Source: Deltaproteobacteria bacterium (GTDB lineage: Bacteria > Desulfobacterota > Binatia > UBA9968). Taken from it: a stretch of 51,275 bases of DNA. A model generated the notes under the pieces. The model did no database searches and was not told the DNA's origin. It saw nothing but the letters and a program-made list of their open reading frames with translations. The stretch is from NCBI GenBank assembly GCA_009379725.1, contig WHTF01000015.1, forward strand, positions 1 to 51,275, written 5' to 3'. This document shows, one piece after another, positions 11,697-20,638 of the stretch (its first letter is position 1; the number at the start of each line of letters is the position of its first letter). Made by a program: the position numbers and the translations under genes.

Positions 11697-11709
11697 TAGG
11701 ACTGTCCTA
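11697..11709. promoter_or_regulatory. Palindrome TAGGAC-N-GTCCTA in front of the F1 genes
   Basis: A perfect 6-bp inverted repeat with a one-base centre lies in the gap between bactofilin and atpF', about 58 bp upstream of the atpF' start. It has the size and symmetry of a repressor or activator half-site pair, but no known regulator is recognised and no clear -10/-35 pair accompanies it. Function is a guess. Confidence 0.3.
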
Positions 11710-11795
11710 GGCCCAAATGGAGCCAGCCCACCTTTAAAATACAAACCGTCTATTTCTGAACTTAAGAGTACGGATGGGATGAACGGCGAACCAGG

Positions 11796-12353
11796 CTACT
11801 TATTGGAATCGGTCTGAAGTCTTGGCGCTTGCGCCGCCGCAAACTTCTCGGCATTCATGCTCTTCGAATGCGCGACTCCATTGATTTCCTTTGCCGCTCC
11901 CATAGAGCAGTCACCGTCAAACACCACACCCTCTGTGATGATCAGTCGGGGGGTTGTGACATTGCCAAACAGCCGAGCTGGGGCAACCAATTCGACCTTT
12001 TCTTTGGCTGTCACATCGCCTTCTACTTTGCCACGAACAATGACGACCTGACTTGATATTTTCGCTCGCACATCGGCGCCCTCGCCGATCGTCAGCGTGC
12101 CATGACACAGAATCTCTCCTTCTATGCTCCCGTCGATCCGAGCCGACCCTTCGAAAGCAAGCTGACCCGTGACCCGGCTTCCCTTATAAAGGTGACCCAC
12201 CGGACGTACCTCCGAAGGAGTGGACATAACCTCGACTTTGGACTTAGGCTCAACCGCTACCGGCGCCGCTTCCAAAGCTGGTTTGACCACCACAGAAGCT
12301 TTTTCCGGCTCCGGCTCCTTCTTTCCACCAGGGTTTCTATCGAACCACACCAT
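11796..12353 (-). CDS. Bactofilin (polymer-forming cytoskeletal protein)
   Basis: A 185-residue protein with a Pro/Glu/Lys-rich, probably disordered N-terminus (residues 1-55) and a bactofilin beta-helix core of about 100 residues. The core begins GHLYKGSRVTGQL and has turns such as GSARIDGSIEGEI, HGTLTIGEGADV and VRGKVEGDVTAKE. Bactofilins polymerise without nucleotide on the inner membrane and organise envelope synthesis, stalks or chromosome attachment. I chose ATG 12353 because the frame upstream runs through a well-formed promoter (12388-12416) and a G-rich ribosome site (GAGGGGGG) precedes this ATG. It is the first gene of the minus-strand run into the ATP synthase genes; many bactofilins instead neighbour M23 peptidases or parAB. 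Confidence 0.9.
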   Translation of the reverse strand: MVWFDRNPGGKKEPEPEKASVVVKPALEAAPVAVEPKSKVEVMSTPSEVRPVGHLYKGSRVTGQLAFEGSARIDGSIEGEILCHGTLTIGEGADVRAKISSQVVIVRGKVEGDVTAKEKVELVAPARLFGNVTTPRLIITEGVVFDGDCSMGAAKEINGVAHSKSMNAEKFAAAQAPRLQTDSNK

Positions 12354-12387
12354 AAAAAGAGAGCCCCCCTCTTCTAAGCAAGTTTGG

Positions 12388-12416
12388 TCTATAGCATCCC
12401 AAAATCCCGTTGTCAA
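12388..12416 (-). promoter_or_regulatory. Sigma-70-type promoter for bactofilin and the F1 operon
   Basis: On the minus strand, TTGACA (12411-12416), a 17-bp spacer and TATAGA (12388-12393), a near-consensus pair. Its -10 ends 35 bp upstream of the bactofilin ATG at 12353. No strong promoter was found between bactofilin and atpF', so it may serve the whole run down to the second bicupin. Confidence 0.7.
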
Positions 12417-12651
12417 AAGATCGGACGGATAAATCAACGCTCAATTGAACGACCATGAAAGCGTCGGGAAGACAAAAATCCTCAATATCAAAAAAAGGCT
12501 TAATATCAAGGGTAAACGGATTGCACTTCAGGACATCTCATTCGTCTCTTCACATGCTTTTTACTATCCGGACCACCGGCATTCTCCAGATGACAAAACG
12601 AATCCACAACAGCCAAAATTTCTAGTTCAAAGCCGCAACAACAAAGAGTCC

Positions 12652-12680
12652 TTGACGCTGCCGCGTGATTTGCTTATTTT
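12652..12680 (+). promoter_or_regulatory. Sigma-70-type promoter for the cyclophilin gene
   Basis: TTGACG (12652-12657), a 17-bp spacer and TATTTT (12675-12680). Predicted transcription starts near 12687, about 28 bp before the TTG start at 12715. This supports the short form of the protein. Confidence 0.55.
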
Positions 12681-12714
12681 ACGATTCGCGTATTTGCCGA
12701 CTGAGGAGAACATA

Positions 12715-13314
12715 TTGAAAATTTTTTTAGTCATTGCGACACTCCTAATCTGCGCACCCAACACTATGGCGGCAGAGACCTCGGAAAAGAAGGGGCACGT
12801 TCATGCGACACTGAAGACCAGCATGGGAGACATTGTAATTCGGTTATTTGAAGACAAGGCACCCAAGACAGTCGCTAATTTTACCACACTCGCCACGGGC
12901 GCTAAAGAATGGATAGATCCCAAGACCGGCGAGAAGGTGAAACGGCCGCTGTACAATGGAACGATTTTTCACCGGGTGATCCCAGGCTTCATGATCCAGG
13001 GCGGCGATCCTCTCGGCAACGGCACGGGCGGCCCTGGATATCGCTTCGAGGACGAGTTCCACCCCGACCTTAAACACACCAAAGCAGGTATTGTTTCGAT
13101 GGCCAATGCCGGAGCCAATACCAACGGCAGCCAATTTTTCATCACGTACAAGGCGACGCCTTGGCTCGACGGCAGGCATACTGTCTTCGGTGAGGTAATC
13201 AAAGGACAAGCCGTAATCGATGCCATCGCTAAAGTCGGACGGGATTTTCGCGACCGCCCGATGAAAGACGTTGTTATTCAGCAAGTCATCATCACCCGGG
13301 GTTCTTACTAAACC
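12715..13314 (+). CDS. Secreted cyclophilin-type peptidyl-prolyl isomerase
   Basis: A 199-residue protein with a signal peptide ([20 protein letters not shown], cut near residue 20) and a single cyclophilin domain that isomerises X-Pro bonds during folding in the periplasm. Catalytic landmarks are [15 protein letters not shown] (active Arg and Gln) and [18 protein letters not shown] short insert with [14 protein letters not shown] sits before FHRV, as in several bacterial secreted cyclophilins. I chose the TTG at 12715: GAGGAG lies seven bases upstream, a promoter lies just before it, and the signal peptide then starts at residue 1. The frame is open back to 12445 but that part looks non-coding. 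Confidence 0.9.
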
Positions 13315-13447
13315 ATTTTTACTGACGGTTCTGCCAAGAAATTTACGCTAGCAAGTTGCTCCAAAAAACATCATTGCGTCGAAGGGTGCGGCAGGTGAGA
13401 GGCGCCAGCTTGCACAGATTGAATGCAATTCTTGATGCGCCAAAAGT

Positions 13448-14011
13448 CTAATTGGCAGTGCTCTTGCTGTGTGATTTTAGTAGATCGGCAAATTGCTTAT
13501 GCAGCTTGTGCAGTTTCGGCGGGATCATCACCTGGCAATACGGTTGGTAGGGATTATTGGCGTAGTACTGCTGATGGTAGTCTTCTGCCTTATAGAAGTC
13601 GGTCAGAGGCTCTAAAGTGGTTGTGATGGGTTTGTCGAAAGTACCAGCGTCTTCGAGTTTTTTGATGAAACTCTCCGCCTCACCCCTTTGTTCGTCGTTG
13701 GCATAAAGAATCGCCGAGCGATACTGCGTGCCTACATCGTTGCCCTGGCGATTGAGCGTTGTCGGGTCGTGCGTCGCGAAAAAAACCGTCAACAAATCGC
13801 GAAACGCGATCTGGTTGGGATCGAATTCGATTCGGATGACTTCGGCATGTCCGGTGCGACCGCTGCACACCTGCTCATAGGTCGGGTTCTTTACTTCGCC
13901 GCCGGCATAGCCTGAAATCACTGCAGTCACGCCGCGAAGTTCGTCAAACACCGCTTCGGTGCACCAAAAACATCCGCCGCCAAAAACGGCAACTTCCTTT
14001 TTTTGTGTCAT
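13448..14011 (-). CDS. msrA: Peptide methionine sulfoxide reductase MsrA
   Basis: A 187-residue enzyme that reduces methionine-S-sulfoxide in oxidised proteins, regenerated by thioredoxin. The catalytic motif [15 protein letters not shown] lies near residues 12-26, and the [20 protein letters not shown] segment is typical. A further cysteine in [18 protein letters not shown] can act as resolving residue. I chose ATG 14011 (GAGGA ribosome site) over an in-frame upstream codon at 14134 that adds 41 Arg/Ser-rich residues with no homology to the family. It has no signal peptide, so it is cytoplasmic. It stands alone, convergent with the cyclophilin gene. Confidence 0.96.
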   Translation of the reverse strand: MTQKKEVAVFGGGCFWCTEAVFDELRGVTAVISGYAGGEVKNPTYEQVCSGRTGHAEVIRIEFDPNQIAFRDLLTVFFATHDPTTLNRQGNDVGTQYRSAILYANDEQRGEAESFIKKLEDAGTFDKPITTTLEPLTDFYKAEDYHQQYYANNPYQPYCQVMIPPKLHKLHKQFADLLKSHSKSTAN

Positions 14012-14473
14012 TTTATGATCCTCACTTCCTGATTCACCGCTCGCTGCAGAAAAAGTCCCAACCCTTCGCGGCCAGCGCGCCGCGCGGAATCGCTCTGATG
14101 GCGCCCTCACTCGCTGCAAAAGGCGTCTGTCCATATGAAAGCGCGCAAACGAGAGGCGGTGGTTTCCTTTTACGGCAGACCGGGAACAACTATTGGTAAC
14201 GCCCGACTCTTATCAACCGTATCCCGGCAAATCAATCTCCGGGACCGGCATTCAACTTTCAAAGATCCCAATTCATTTCGCGATTTCGTGCAACGCACGA
14301 TTTTCAGCACGCTAAATTCTAGTCGATTAGGAGCAGCCAACTATGCTTGAGACCTTTAGCGATTGCCGATAAAAATGAAGTTATCGAGAGCATCCCAAAA
14401 GCGGATTGAAACTTGACAACTACCTATGAACATGATTGTTTTCGAGGTTCGTAAACATGACGGAGGAGTTTTT
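14012..14473. other. Intergenic region without a recognisable gene
   Basis: This 462-bp stretch lies between the divergent msrA and aldehyde dehydrogenase genes. I see no RNA gene or repeat of note. A TTGACA lies at 14413-14418, but no convincing -10 follows at 16-18 bp, so I do not call a promoter. Open frames in it have atypical, Arg-rich composition and no ribosome sites. Confidence 0.4.
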
Positions 14474-15946
14474 ATGGCAAAACTGTTTATCGCCAGTGAA
14501 TATGTGGACTCGGAAAGTAAAGAGACCACCCCAGTTAAGAATCCGGCTACGGGAGAGATTGTCGATTCTGTGCCCAAAGGAACTGTAGCTGACATTCGGC
14601 GGGCTATTGATGTCGCTAAAGGAGCCTTGAAAAAATGGTCTGAGACGGCACCTTCCAGCCGGGGCGCCATTCTCCTTAAAGCCGGCCATTTAATTTTACA
14701 GCAAGAGAAAGAACTTGCGACTTTATTAACGCGCGAACAGGGAAAACCTATGCGCGAATCCATTTTGGAGATCCGCCGGTTTGTTCACACGTTGGATCAT
14801 TACGGCGGTATGGCAAAGAGCCTGCGTACTGCCGCGGTCATGCTCGACACCGGTCGCCATGGCCTTGTTCTGCGAAAACCGCTCGGCGTTTGCGGATCCA
14901 TCGTGCCATGGAATTTCCCGGTGTCTCTAATGGGCAATAAGCTAGGTCCCGCTCTGTTGGCCGGTAACACCGTCGTCGTCAAGCCCGCCGGTACGACACC
15001 GCTCACTGACTTGCGCTGCTGCGAATTGATCGACAAAGCGATTCAAGATGCCGGGGGACCCAAGGGCGTTCTCAATGTCGTCACCGGTCCCGGCAGCGTG
15101 GTAGGTGAAGAATTGCTCGTCAATCCCACCGTGCGCAAGATCGGCTTTACCGGGGCAACTGATACGGGACGACGGGTGATGCAGTCCGCTGCAAAAGATT
15201 TCAAGCACGTCACTTTGGAATTAGGCGGCAGTGATCCGATGATCGTCTGCGATGACGCCGACATGGACCGCGCCGTCAGCGCTGCCTCGGTAGGTCGCTT
15301 TTTTAACTGCGGCCAGGCATGTCTCGCCGTAAAACGGCTCTATCTCTTCGACAGCATCGCCGATGCTTTCACCGAGAAGCTGGTGGAAAAGGTGAAAAAA
15401 ATCAGCGTCGGCAACGGGTTGAAAGCGGGCGTCCTGATGGGCCCCCTGCATACCGCGGAACAGCGCCAGGAAGTCGTAGAGCAGGTCGAGGACGCAGTGA
15501 AGCGCGGCGGTAAAGTGCTTTACGGCGCACAACGGCCGAAGGGCGATCATTACGACAAGGGATTTTACCTTCAGCCGACGTTGGTGTCGGACGTAGACCC
15601 GGCATCTCGGCTCTTGCAAGAGGAATGCTTCGGCCCGGCTTTGCCGATCGTTCGCGTTAAGAACCTCGACCAGGCGATTGAACAGGCCAATAGCTCTATT
15701 TTTGGGTTGGGCTCTTCCATTTGGACGCGCGACATCAACCGTGCGATGGCCGGTGCGGAGCGCATCGAAGCCGGTTACACCTGGGTTAACTCGGCACAGA
15801 TTATTTATGACGAGCTGCCCTTCGGCGGCGTCAAGCAGAGCGGTCTTGGCAAGGAACATGGCGAAGAAGCCATCGAGCACTACACCGACTCAAAGTCGGT
15901 GGTTATTGCTACCGAGACCCGTTCGGAGATCGTCGGCGGTGAATGA
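14474..15946 (+). CDS. NAD(P)-dependent aldehyde dehydrogenase
   Basis: A 490-residue member of the aldehyde dehydrogenase superfamily, oxidising an aldehyde to its acid. Visible motifs are the cofactor-binding PWNFPVSLMGNKLGPALLAG, the GFTGATDTGRRV turn, the general-base glutamate in VTLELGGSDPMIV (about residue 250) and the nucleophile cysteine in FFNCGQACLAVKR (about 285). The closest flavour is succinate-semialdehyde or benzaldehyde type, but the substrate cannot be assigned. The ATG at 14474 has GGAGGAG eight bases upstream; an earlier in-frame ATG at 14426 is less likely. It is followed 51 bp later by a CoA ligase, so acid produced here could be activated to a CoA thioester next. Confidence 0.93.
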   Translation: MAKLFIASEYVDSESKETTPVKNPATGEIVDSVPKGTVADIRRAIDVAKGALKKWSETAPSSRGAILLKAGHLILQQEKELATLLTREQGKPMRESILEIRRFVHTLDHYGGMAKSLRTAAVMLDTGRHGLVLRKPLGVCGSIVPWNFPVSLMGNKLGPALLAGNTVVVKPAGTTPLTDLRCCELIDKAIQDAGGPKGVLNVVTGPGSVVGEELLVNPTVRKIGFTGATDTGRRVMQSAAKDFKHVTLELGGSDPMIVCDDADMDRAVSAASVGRFFNCGQACLAVKRLYLFDSIADAFTEKLVEKVKKISVGNGLKAGVLMGPLHTAEQRQEVVEQVEDAVKRGGKVLYGAQRPKGDHYDKGFYLQPTLVSDVDPASRLLQEECFGPALPIVRVKNLDQAIEQANSSIFGLGSSIWTRDINRAMAGAERIEAGYTWVNSAQIIYDELPFGGVKQSGLGKEHGEEAIEHYTDSKSVVIATETRSEIVGGE

Positions 15947-15997
15947 GTCCCTGCGCGAACCTCGGAGGTAAAATCTGCGATCCCGAGCGGAGTAGGA

Positions 15998-17539
15998 ATG
16001 CGAGTCGAACTGCCCGAAATCTATAATGCCGCCACGACCTTCGTGGATGAGAATATCGCCCAAGGTCGTGGCGGCAGAATTGCGATATACTATCAAGACG
16101 AAAAGATTAGCTATAAAGAAGTTTACGAGAAAGTTAATCGAACCGGCAATGCGCTGAAAGAACTCGGTGTCGAGATCGAACATCGGGTATTGCTTGCTCT
16201 TCCGGACTCTCCTGAATTCGCATATAGCTTTTTCGGCGCCATTAAAATCGGCGCCGTGCCTATTCCGACCAACCCCTGGATGGCTGCCAGGGATTATGAG
16301 TATCTCATTAACGACAGCAGAGCACGCGTAGTCGTCATTCACGAGTCCGTGCTCCCGGAAGCTGAAAAAGTTTGGGAAAACACACCCTATTTGAAACAAA
16401 TTATCGTTGTCGGCAGGGCCAATGGGAAGGCGCTGTCCTACCACAGTCTCATTAGCCGCGCGTCGGACAAGCTCGAAGCTGAGGCAACCACGCCTGACGA
16501 TGTTTGCTTCTGGGGTTACACCTCAGGCAGCACAGGATCGCCGAAAGGCGCGATTCATCTACAGCACGACATGATTACGATCAGCGATCTGTTCGTAAAG
16601 CCGGTGCTCGGGATGAATGAAAATGATCTGTGCTTTTCGGCCTCAAAGGTATTTTTCTCTTACGGGCTAGGCAACTCACTCTATTTTCCTTTTCGCTTCG
16701 GCGCTGCTACTGTTCTCTGGCCAGAAAAACCCGATCCAGAAAAGATTCTGCAAGTCATCGACAGATACAAACCAACTTTCTTTTTTTCCGTGCCGACACT
16801 ATACGCGCGCTTTCTCCGGATCGAAAAAAAGTACGACTTAAGTTCGCTACGGATCTGCCTATCGTCGGGCGAACCGCTGCCGCCGGCATTATTCCATCAA
16901 TGGAAAGATCGTTTTGGCATGGAGCTGCTGGACGTGGTCGGCTCCACCGAAGCAACCCATGACTTTCTCGCCAATCGCCCCGGCCGGGCCAAGGCCGGCA
17001 GTAGCGGCGAAGTGACCCCGGCGTTCGAAGCCAAGATCGTTGACGACAACGGGCGCGAAGTTCCGGTGGGCGAGGTGGGAAATCTAATGGTGAAGGGTGA
17101 CGCCAACTCGCCGTACTATTGGAACAAGCATGAGCAGACCAAACGAATGATGCAAGGGGAGTGGCTAAAAACCGGCGATACCTACTACCGCGACGCTGAA
17201 GGTTATTATTGGTATTGCGGCCGCTCCGACGACATGATGAAAGTGGGTGGTTTATGGGTGTCACCAATCGAAATTGAGAACACCCTGATGGAGCATCCGG
17301 CGGTGCTCGAATCGGGCGTCATCGGCGATACTGACGCTGATGGCTTACTTAAACCGAAAGCTTATGTTCTGTTGAAGGCCGAGTTCAGACCGAGCGATGA
17401 ACTGCGCTCGGAACTCCAGACGCATGTTAAAAATAAACTTGCGCCCTACAAATATCCGCGCTGGGTCGAGTTCGTTGACGATTTGCCCAAGACCGTTACA
17501 GGGAAGATCCAACGCTTCCGATTACGCGCCGGCCGCTAA
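15998..17539 (+). CDS. Benzoate-CoA-ligase-family acyl-CoA synthetase (AMP-forming)
   Basis: A 513-residue adenylate-forming enzyme that activates a carboxylic acid with ATP and CoA. Motifs seen: the phosphate loop GYTSGSTGSPKGAIH near residue 172, VGSTEATHDFLANRPG, KTGDTYYRDAEGYYWYCGR with the SDDMMKVGGLWVSP hinge, and the adenylation lysine in KTVTGKIQRFRLR near the C-terminus. The stretch ASKVFFSYGLGNSLYFPF is typical of benzoate- and hydroxybenzoate-CoA ligases, so an aromatic or similar acid is likely, though not proven. The ATG at 15998 follows GGAGTAGGA. It is followed 35 bp later by the class II aldolase gene. Confidence 0.9.
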   Translation: MRVELPEIYNAATTFVDENIAQGRGGRIAIYYQDEKISYKEVYEKVNRTGNALKELGVEIEHRVLLALPDSPEFAYSFFGAIKIGAVPIPTNPWMAARDYEYLINDSRARVVVIHESVLPEAEKVWENTPYLKQIIVVGRANGKALSYHSLISRASDKLEAEATTPDDVCFWGYTSGSTGSPKGAIHLQHDMITISDLFVKPVLGMNENDLCFSASKVFFSYGLGNSLYFPFRFGAATVLWPEKPDPEKILQVIDRYKPTFFFSVPTLYARFLRIEKKYDLSSLRICLSSGEPLPPALFHQWKDRFGMELLDVVGSTEATHDFLANRPGRAKAGSSGEVTPAFEAKIVDDNGREVPVGEVGNLMVKGDANSPYYWNKHEQTKRMMQGEWLKTGDTYYRDAEGYYWYCGRSDDMMKVGGLWVSPIEIENTLMEHPAVLESGVIGDTDADGLLKPKAYVLLKAEFRPSDELRSELQTHVKNKLAPYKYPRWVEFVDDLPKTVTGKIQRFRLRAGR

Positions 17540-17574
17540 CTTGCTAAATTTTTGGCAAACTAAGGAGCACAACT

Positions 17575-18279
17575 ATGAGCAATCTGAAAGAACTCAAGGA
17601 AATTTTGGCCTATTCATGCAACATTCTCGCGTATGAAGGTCACTGGGATAATATTCTCGGCCATGTATCGGTTAGAATTCCCGGCAAAGAACGGATTCTC
17701 ATGAAACCACACAGCTTTGGTTTCGAAGAAATTCGACCGCAGCACATTATCGAAATCGATCTGAACGGCAAAAAGGTCGGCGGTAAGTATGAACGCCACT
17801 CCGAAGTGTTCATTCACACTGAAATTTTTAAGGCCAGGCCGGATGTCAACTGCGTTGTGCACTCTCATCCTCCTTATGCGGTGGCGCTGGGTTCGCTGCG
17901 CCAACCACTTCGCCCCGTTAGTCACGAAGGAAATATTTTTTACGACGGGCTGCCGCTCTTTGATTACACAACCGCGCTGATTAGAACCCCCGAATTAGGC
18001 GTCGAGGTGGCCAAGAGCCTCGGCAAATGTCGTGGCGTCTTGATGAAAAATCATGGCTCCACGGTCGTCGGGGAAAGCATTGAAGTGGCGACCCTCTACG
18101 CGATATTTCTCGAGAAAGCAGCGCGTATCCAATTAATGGCGACCGCTTCTGGCGATCCATCCTGGACCAGCGACGAGGAATCCATCGTCAAATACGAGCA
18201 GATCTACACCCCGCACCGTTTGGGCTCGATGTGGGATTACTTCGTCCGAAGGGCGAAGAAGTTTCGCAAGTCGAGCTAA
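17575..18279 (+). CDS. Class II aldolase/adducin-family protein
   Basis: A 234-residue zinc-dependent aldolase-fold protein of the fuculose-phosphate aldolase/adducin family (members are aldolases, epimerases or decarboxylases). Metal ligands are visible as HSHPPYAVALG (HxH) near residues 101-103 and the later LMKNHGSTVVGESI. The catalytic acidic residue is probably in SEVFIHTEIF. AAGGAG lies nine bases before the ATG. Order and spacing place it in one operon with the aldehyde dehydrogenase and CoA ligase. In this setting it may cleave or decarboxylate a hydroxy-acid, but the exact reaction is not readable. Confidence 0.88.
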   Translation: MSNLKELKEILAYSCNILAYEGHWDNILGHVSVRIPGKERILMKPHSFGFEEIRPQHIIEIDLNGKKVGGKYERHSEVFIHTEIFKARPDVNCVVHSHPPYAVALGSLRQPLRPVSHEGNIFYDGLPLFDYTTALIRTPELGVEVAKSLGKCRGVLMKNHGSTVVGESIEVATLYAIFLEKAARIQLMATASGDPSWTSDEESIVKYEQIYTPHRLGSMWDYFVRRAKKFRKSS

Positions 18280-18322
18280 CCTCGTGCGAATTGCTCGGTG
18301 CAAGCTAATCCCGCTCGTCCCG

Positions 18323-19297
18323 CTATTTTGCCGATGATTTCTTGAAGAAACCTTCTTTCTCCAAATCCGCAACGAAGCGCATTTCTATAATGTCGTCGGG
18401 CTTAGCTGACTTAGCGGCGTCGCCTATATCTGCAAACACGGCCTCCATAGCTTTGCGGCTAACATATGGTGGGTCTTCTAGGTATTCACGAAACTGATTG
18501 TAGGCATCCTCGAGGACTCCCTGGTCGGTTAATTTGGTATATTTTCCCAGTACGCGAATGCCAACCTGCTTGTTGGCCTTAAACAGCTGTACCGCTTCGG
18601 CATAAGCCCGGACGACCCTGCGTACAGTGTCTTCATGATCCCTGATGTAGTTTCGTGTCGTACCCAACGCAACTGATACGGTTTCAGGACCTTCCTTGGC
18701 GAGGTTCATGAGTTCATTAAAGCCCGCTTTGCGCGCACGGCTGTTGGTAGGAGGCGATACGATCCCGGCGTCGATCTGACCTGCCAAAAGGGCTGTCAGG
18801 ATATTCGGTACTTGCATCAACGGAAGGATCTGATAATCGGTGGGCTTCAGATTGGCTTGGCTAAGCGCGTACAGGGCCGCGGTATGAGTCGAAGAGCCAA
18901 CACGGGTAATGCCGATCTTCTTCCCCTTCAGGTCCGCAACCCTTTTGATCTCCGGCTTGCTCATCAGCGAGAAAACAAACCGGTTGGTGGCCCCGGCAAT
19001 CATCGCCAAGTTGGCCCCTTTAAGGTTTGCCTGAGCGGCATTCGAGCCGTCCATATATGAGAACGCCAGCTCTCCGGCTAAAATGGCCTGGATTCCTCGT
19101 GAGCTGGAGGGGATGTGAATGAGTTCCACGTCTAGACCGTTTTTTTTAAACAAACCCTCTTCCTGAGCGACATAAACTCCGCTCTGCGCGCCTGTAACCG
19201 CGGTCCAGTTGATACGCACATTCTTCTGTGCCAAGACCGGAGCGACCAGCAATAAGGGCATTAAAAAAAACCCGGCTGTTAGAGACAGTCTTTTCAT
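18323..19297 (-). CDS. Periplasmic substrate-binding protein, NMT1/TauA type
   Basis: A 324-residue ABC-transporter binding protein with a clear signal peptide (MKRLSLTAGFFLMPLLLVAP, cut after VLA near residue 23). The mature part has the NMT1/THI5/TauA pattern: SGVYVAQEEGLFKKNGLDVE, RGIQAILAGELAFSYMDGS, LKGKKIGITRVGSSTHTA and LLAGQIDAGIVSPP. Ligands in this family include taurine, nitrate, pyrimidine precursors and aromatic acids. I chose ATG 19297 because the longer frame (to 19657) runs through a promoter and the signal peptide starts here. No permease or ATPase gene is adjacent, so it is an orphan. It is divergent from the related-type gene at 19400. Confidence 0.9.
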   Translation of the reverse strand: MKRLSLTAGFFLMPLLLVAPVLAQKNVRINWTAVTGAQSGVYVAQEEGLFKKNGLDVELIHIPSSSRGIQAILAGELAFSYMDGSNAAQANLKGANLAMIAGATNRFVFSLMSKPEIKRVADLKGKKIGITRVGSSTHTAALYALSQANLKPTDYQILPLMQVPNILTALLAGQIDAGIVSPPTNSRARKAGFNELMNLAKEGPETVSVALGTTRNYIRDHEDTVRRVVRAYAEAVQLFKANKQVGIRVLGKYTKLTDQGVLEDAYNQFREYLEDPPYVSRKAMEAVFADIGDAAKSAKPDDIIEMRFVADLEKEGFFKKSSAK

Positions 19298-19331
19298 CAC
19301 GAAACCCCCGTTTCTCATTTTTGGCCTATGC

Positions 19332-19360
19332 GTCATACCAAAGACCCATTCGCGAGTCAA
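19332..19360 (-). promoter_or_regulatory. Sigma-70-type promoter for the binding-protein gene
   Basis: Minus strand TTGACT (19355-19360), 17-bp spacer, TATGAC (19332-19337). The -10 ends 35 bp before the ATG at 19297. Confidence 0.5.
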
Positions 19361-19364
19361 TTCG

Positions 19365-19393
19365 TTGGCAATCACTCTAAACCATGCTAGATA
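19365..19393 (+). promoter_or_regulatory. Possible promoter giving a leaderless transcript
   Basis: TTGGCA (19365-19370), 17-bp spacer, TAGATA (19388-19393). The -10 ends six bases before the ATG at 19400, so transcription would begin at or next to the start codon. No ribosome-binding site precedes that ATG, which fits. The -10 match is moderate. Confidence 0.3.
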
Positions 19394-19399
19394 GGCCGC

Positions 19400-20365
19400 A
19401 TGAGTAACAATGTGCATCTCACCCTTGCTTGTGGCGATTACGAAAGTATCCGCGCTCTCAAGGAAGGAACTGTAAAACCTGATGGAATCGATCTCACCGT
19501 CTTGACGGACATGACCTCGGACGTCCGCCACTGGCGTATGATTCGTAACCGAGAATTCGATGTCGCTGAACTTTCGATGTCCAATTATCTGATGGCCAAG
19601 TACATTGGCTTGCCCTTTGTCGCGATACCGGTCTTTCTCCATCGACGCTTCCGTCATGGTTTTGTTTTTCTAAACGCCGGTAAAGGTATTATGAAGCCGA
19701 CTGACTTGATTGGAAAGAAAGTCGGCTTACGCAATTTTCAAGCAACAGCCAATCTGTGGATTCGCGGCATTCTGGAACACGAGCACAAAGTTCCCCACAA
19801 ACAGATTCAATGGTTCAAGCAGGATGATGAAGAGGTTGAGTGGACGCCGCCAGCAGATTTGAACATTCAACGGGTCGCTTCGGGAAAACACGTTGAACAA
19901 ATGCTGGTCGACGGCGAGTTGGATGCTTTAATTCACCCTGAGCTTATCAAGCCGATATTGGACAAAGACAAAAGAGTCACACGCCTGTTTCCAAATTACC
20001 GCAACCTGGAAATAGATTATTTCCAGCGCACGAAGATTTTTCCGATTATGCATACAACCGCCATAAAGCAAGAAGTCGTTGAGAAGGATCCGTGGATATC
20101 GATCAATCTTATGCAAGCTTTGGAAAAATCGAAAAAGATTGCTTATCAGCGCATGGAAAATCCGAGAATCGTTCCCTTGGCCTGGTTTCGCCATTTTTTG
20201 GAAGAACAAGAAGAGATTCTCGGCAAAGATCCTTGGCTTTATGGACTGGGCGATGTCAATCGCAAGACTTTGGAAACCTTGATGCAGTACTCTCAGGAGC
20301 AAGGCTTGATTGGACGCAAAATGACCCTTGAGGAGCTGTTTATTAATACCGCCGCGCATTCTTGA
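19400..20365 (+). CDS. 4,5-dihydroxyphthalate-decarboxylase-like / substrate-binding-fold protein
   Basis: A 321-residue protein with a periplasmic-binding-protein fold but no signal peptide. It resembles proteins annotated as 4,5-dihydroxyphthalate decarboxylase, which share this fold with ABC binding proteins. Landmarks: LTLACGDYESIRALKEGTVK at the N-terminus, MIRNREFDVAELSMSNYLMA, KPTDLIGKKVGLRNFQAT and FPNYRNLEIDYFQRTKIFPI. Whether it is an enzyme or a cytosolic ligand-binding protein is unclear; the annotation of this family is weak. Its place beside aromatic-acid-type genes favours a role in aromatic catabolism. There is no ribosome site; see the adjacent promoter. Confidence 0.75.
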   Translation: MSNNVHLTLACGDYESIRALKEGTVKPDGIDLTVLTDMTSDVRHWRMIRNREFDVAELSMSNYLMAKYIGLPFVAIPVFLHRRFRHGFVFLNAGKGIMKPTDLIGKKVGLRNFQATANLWIRGILEHEHKVPHKQIQWFKQDDEEVEWTPPADLNIQRVASGKHVEQMLVDGELDALIHPELIKPILDKDKRVTRLFPNYRNLEIDYFQRTKIFPIMHTTAIKQEVVEKDPWISINLMQALEKSKKIAYQRMENPRIVPLAWFRHFLEEQEEILGKDPWLYGLGDVNRKTLETLMQYSQEQGLIGRKMTLEELFINTAAHS

Positions 20366-20638
20366 GGTAAGCCGCTATTCTTTTCGGAGGCGGGCACTAC
20401 GCGCATTGACCGCCCGTGCTTTTGCCGATAAAGGACCGCCGCCGAGGAAAATCCATATAGCAAACGGGCACGCGCTTCCCACCAAAACCGATGTCACCCT
20501 TGATATCGCACGTTTGATCTTCCCTTCGCATTAGCGTAGATTTTCCAGACTTAGAGAAGTTTCTCATTTCCTTTGCCCGGCGCTCACGCGCCTTGAATTC
20601 TTAGTCATTAACCTATTTGTCCGGGGAGGCAATTATTT

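Larger units (their letters stand above)
12354..12714. other. Divergent intergenic region with two promoters
   Basis: This 361-bp gap separates the minus-strand bactofilin/ATP synthase unit from the plus-strand cyclophilin. It contains one good vegetative promoter for each side (12388-12416 minus, 12652-12680 plus). Reading frames running through the gap have no recognisable protein features, so no further gene is called. Confidence 0.6.

Noticed and set aside
12445-12714. N-terminal extension of the cyclophilin
   Set aside because: The open frame continues upstream, but a promoter, a ribosome site and a signal peptide all point to the TTG at 12715.
19298-19657. Long N-terminus of the NMT1-type binding protein
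   Set aside because: It would put the signal peptide inside the protein, covers a good promoter and overlaps the divergent gene at 19400.
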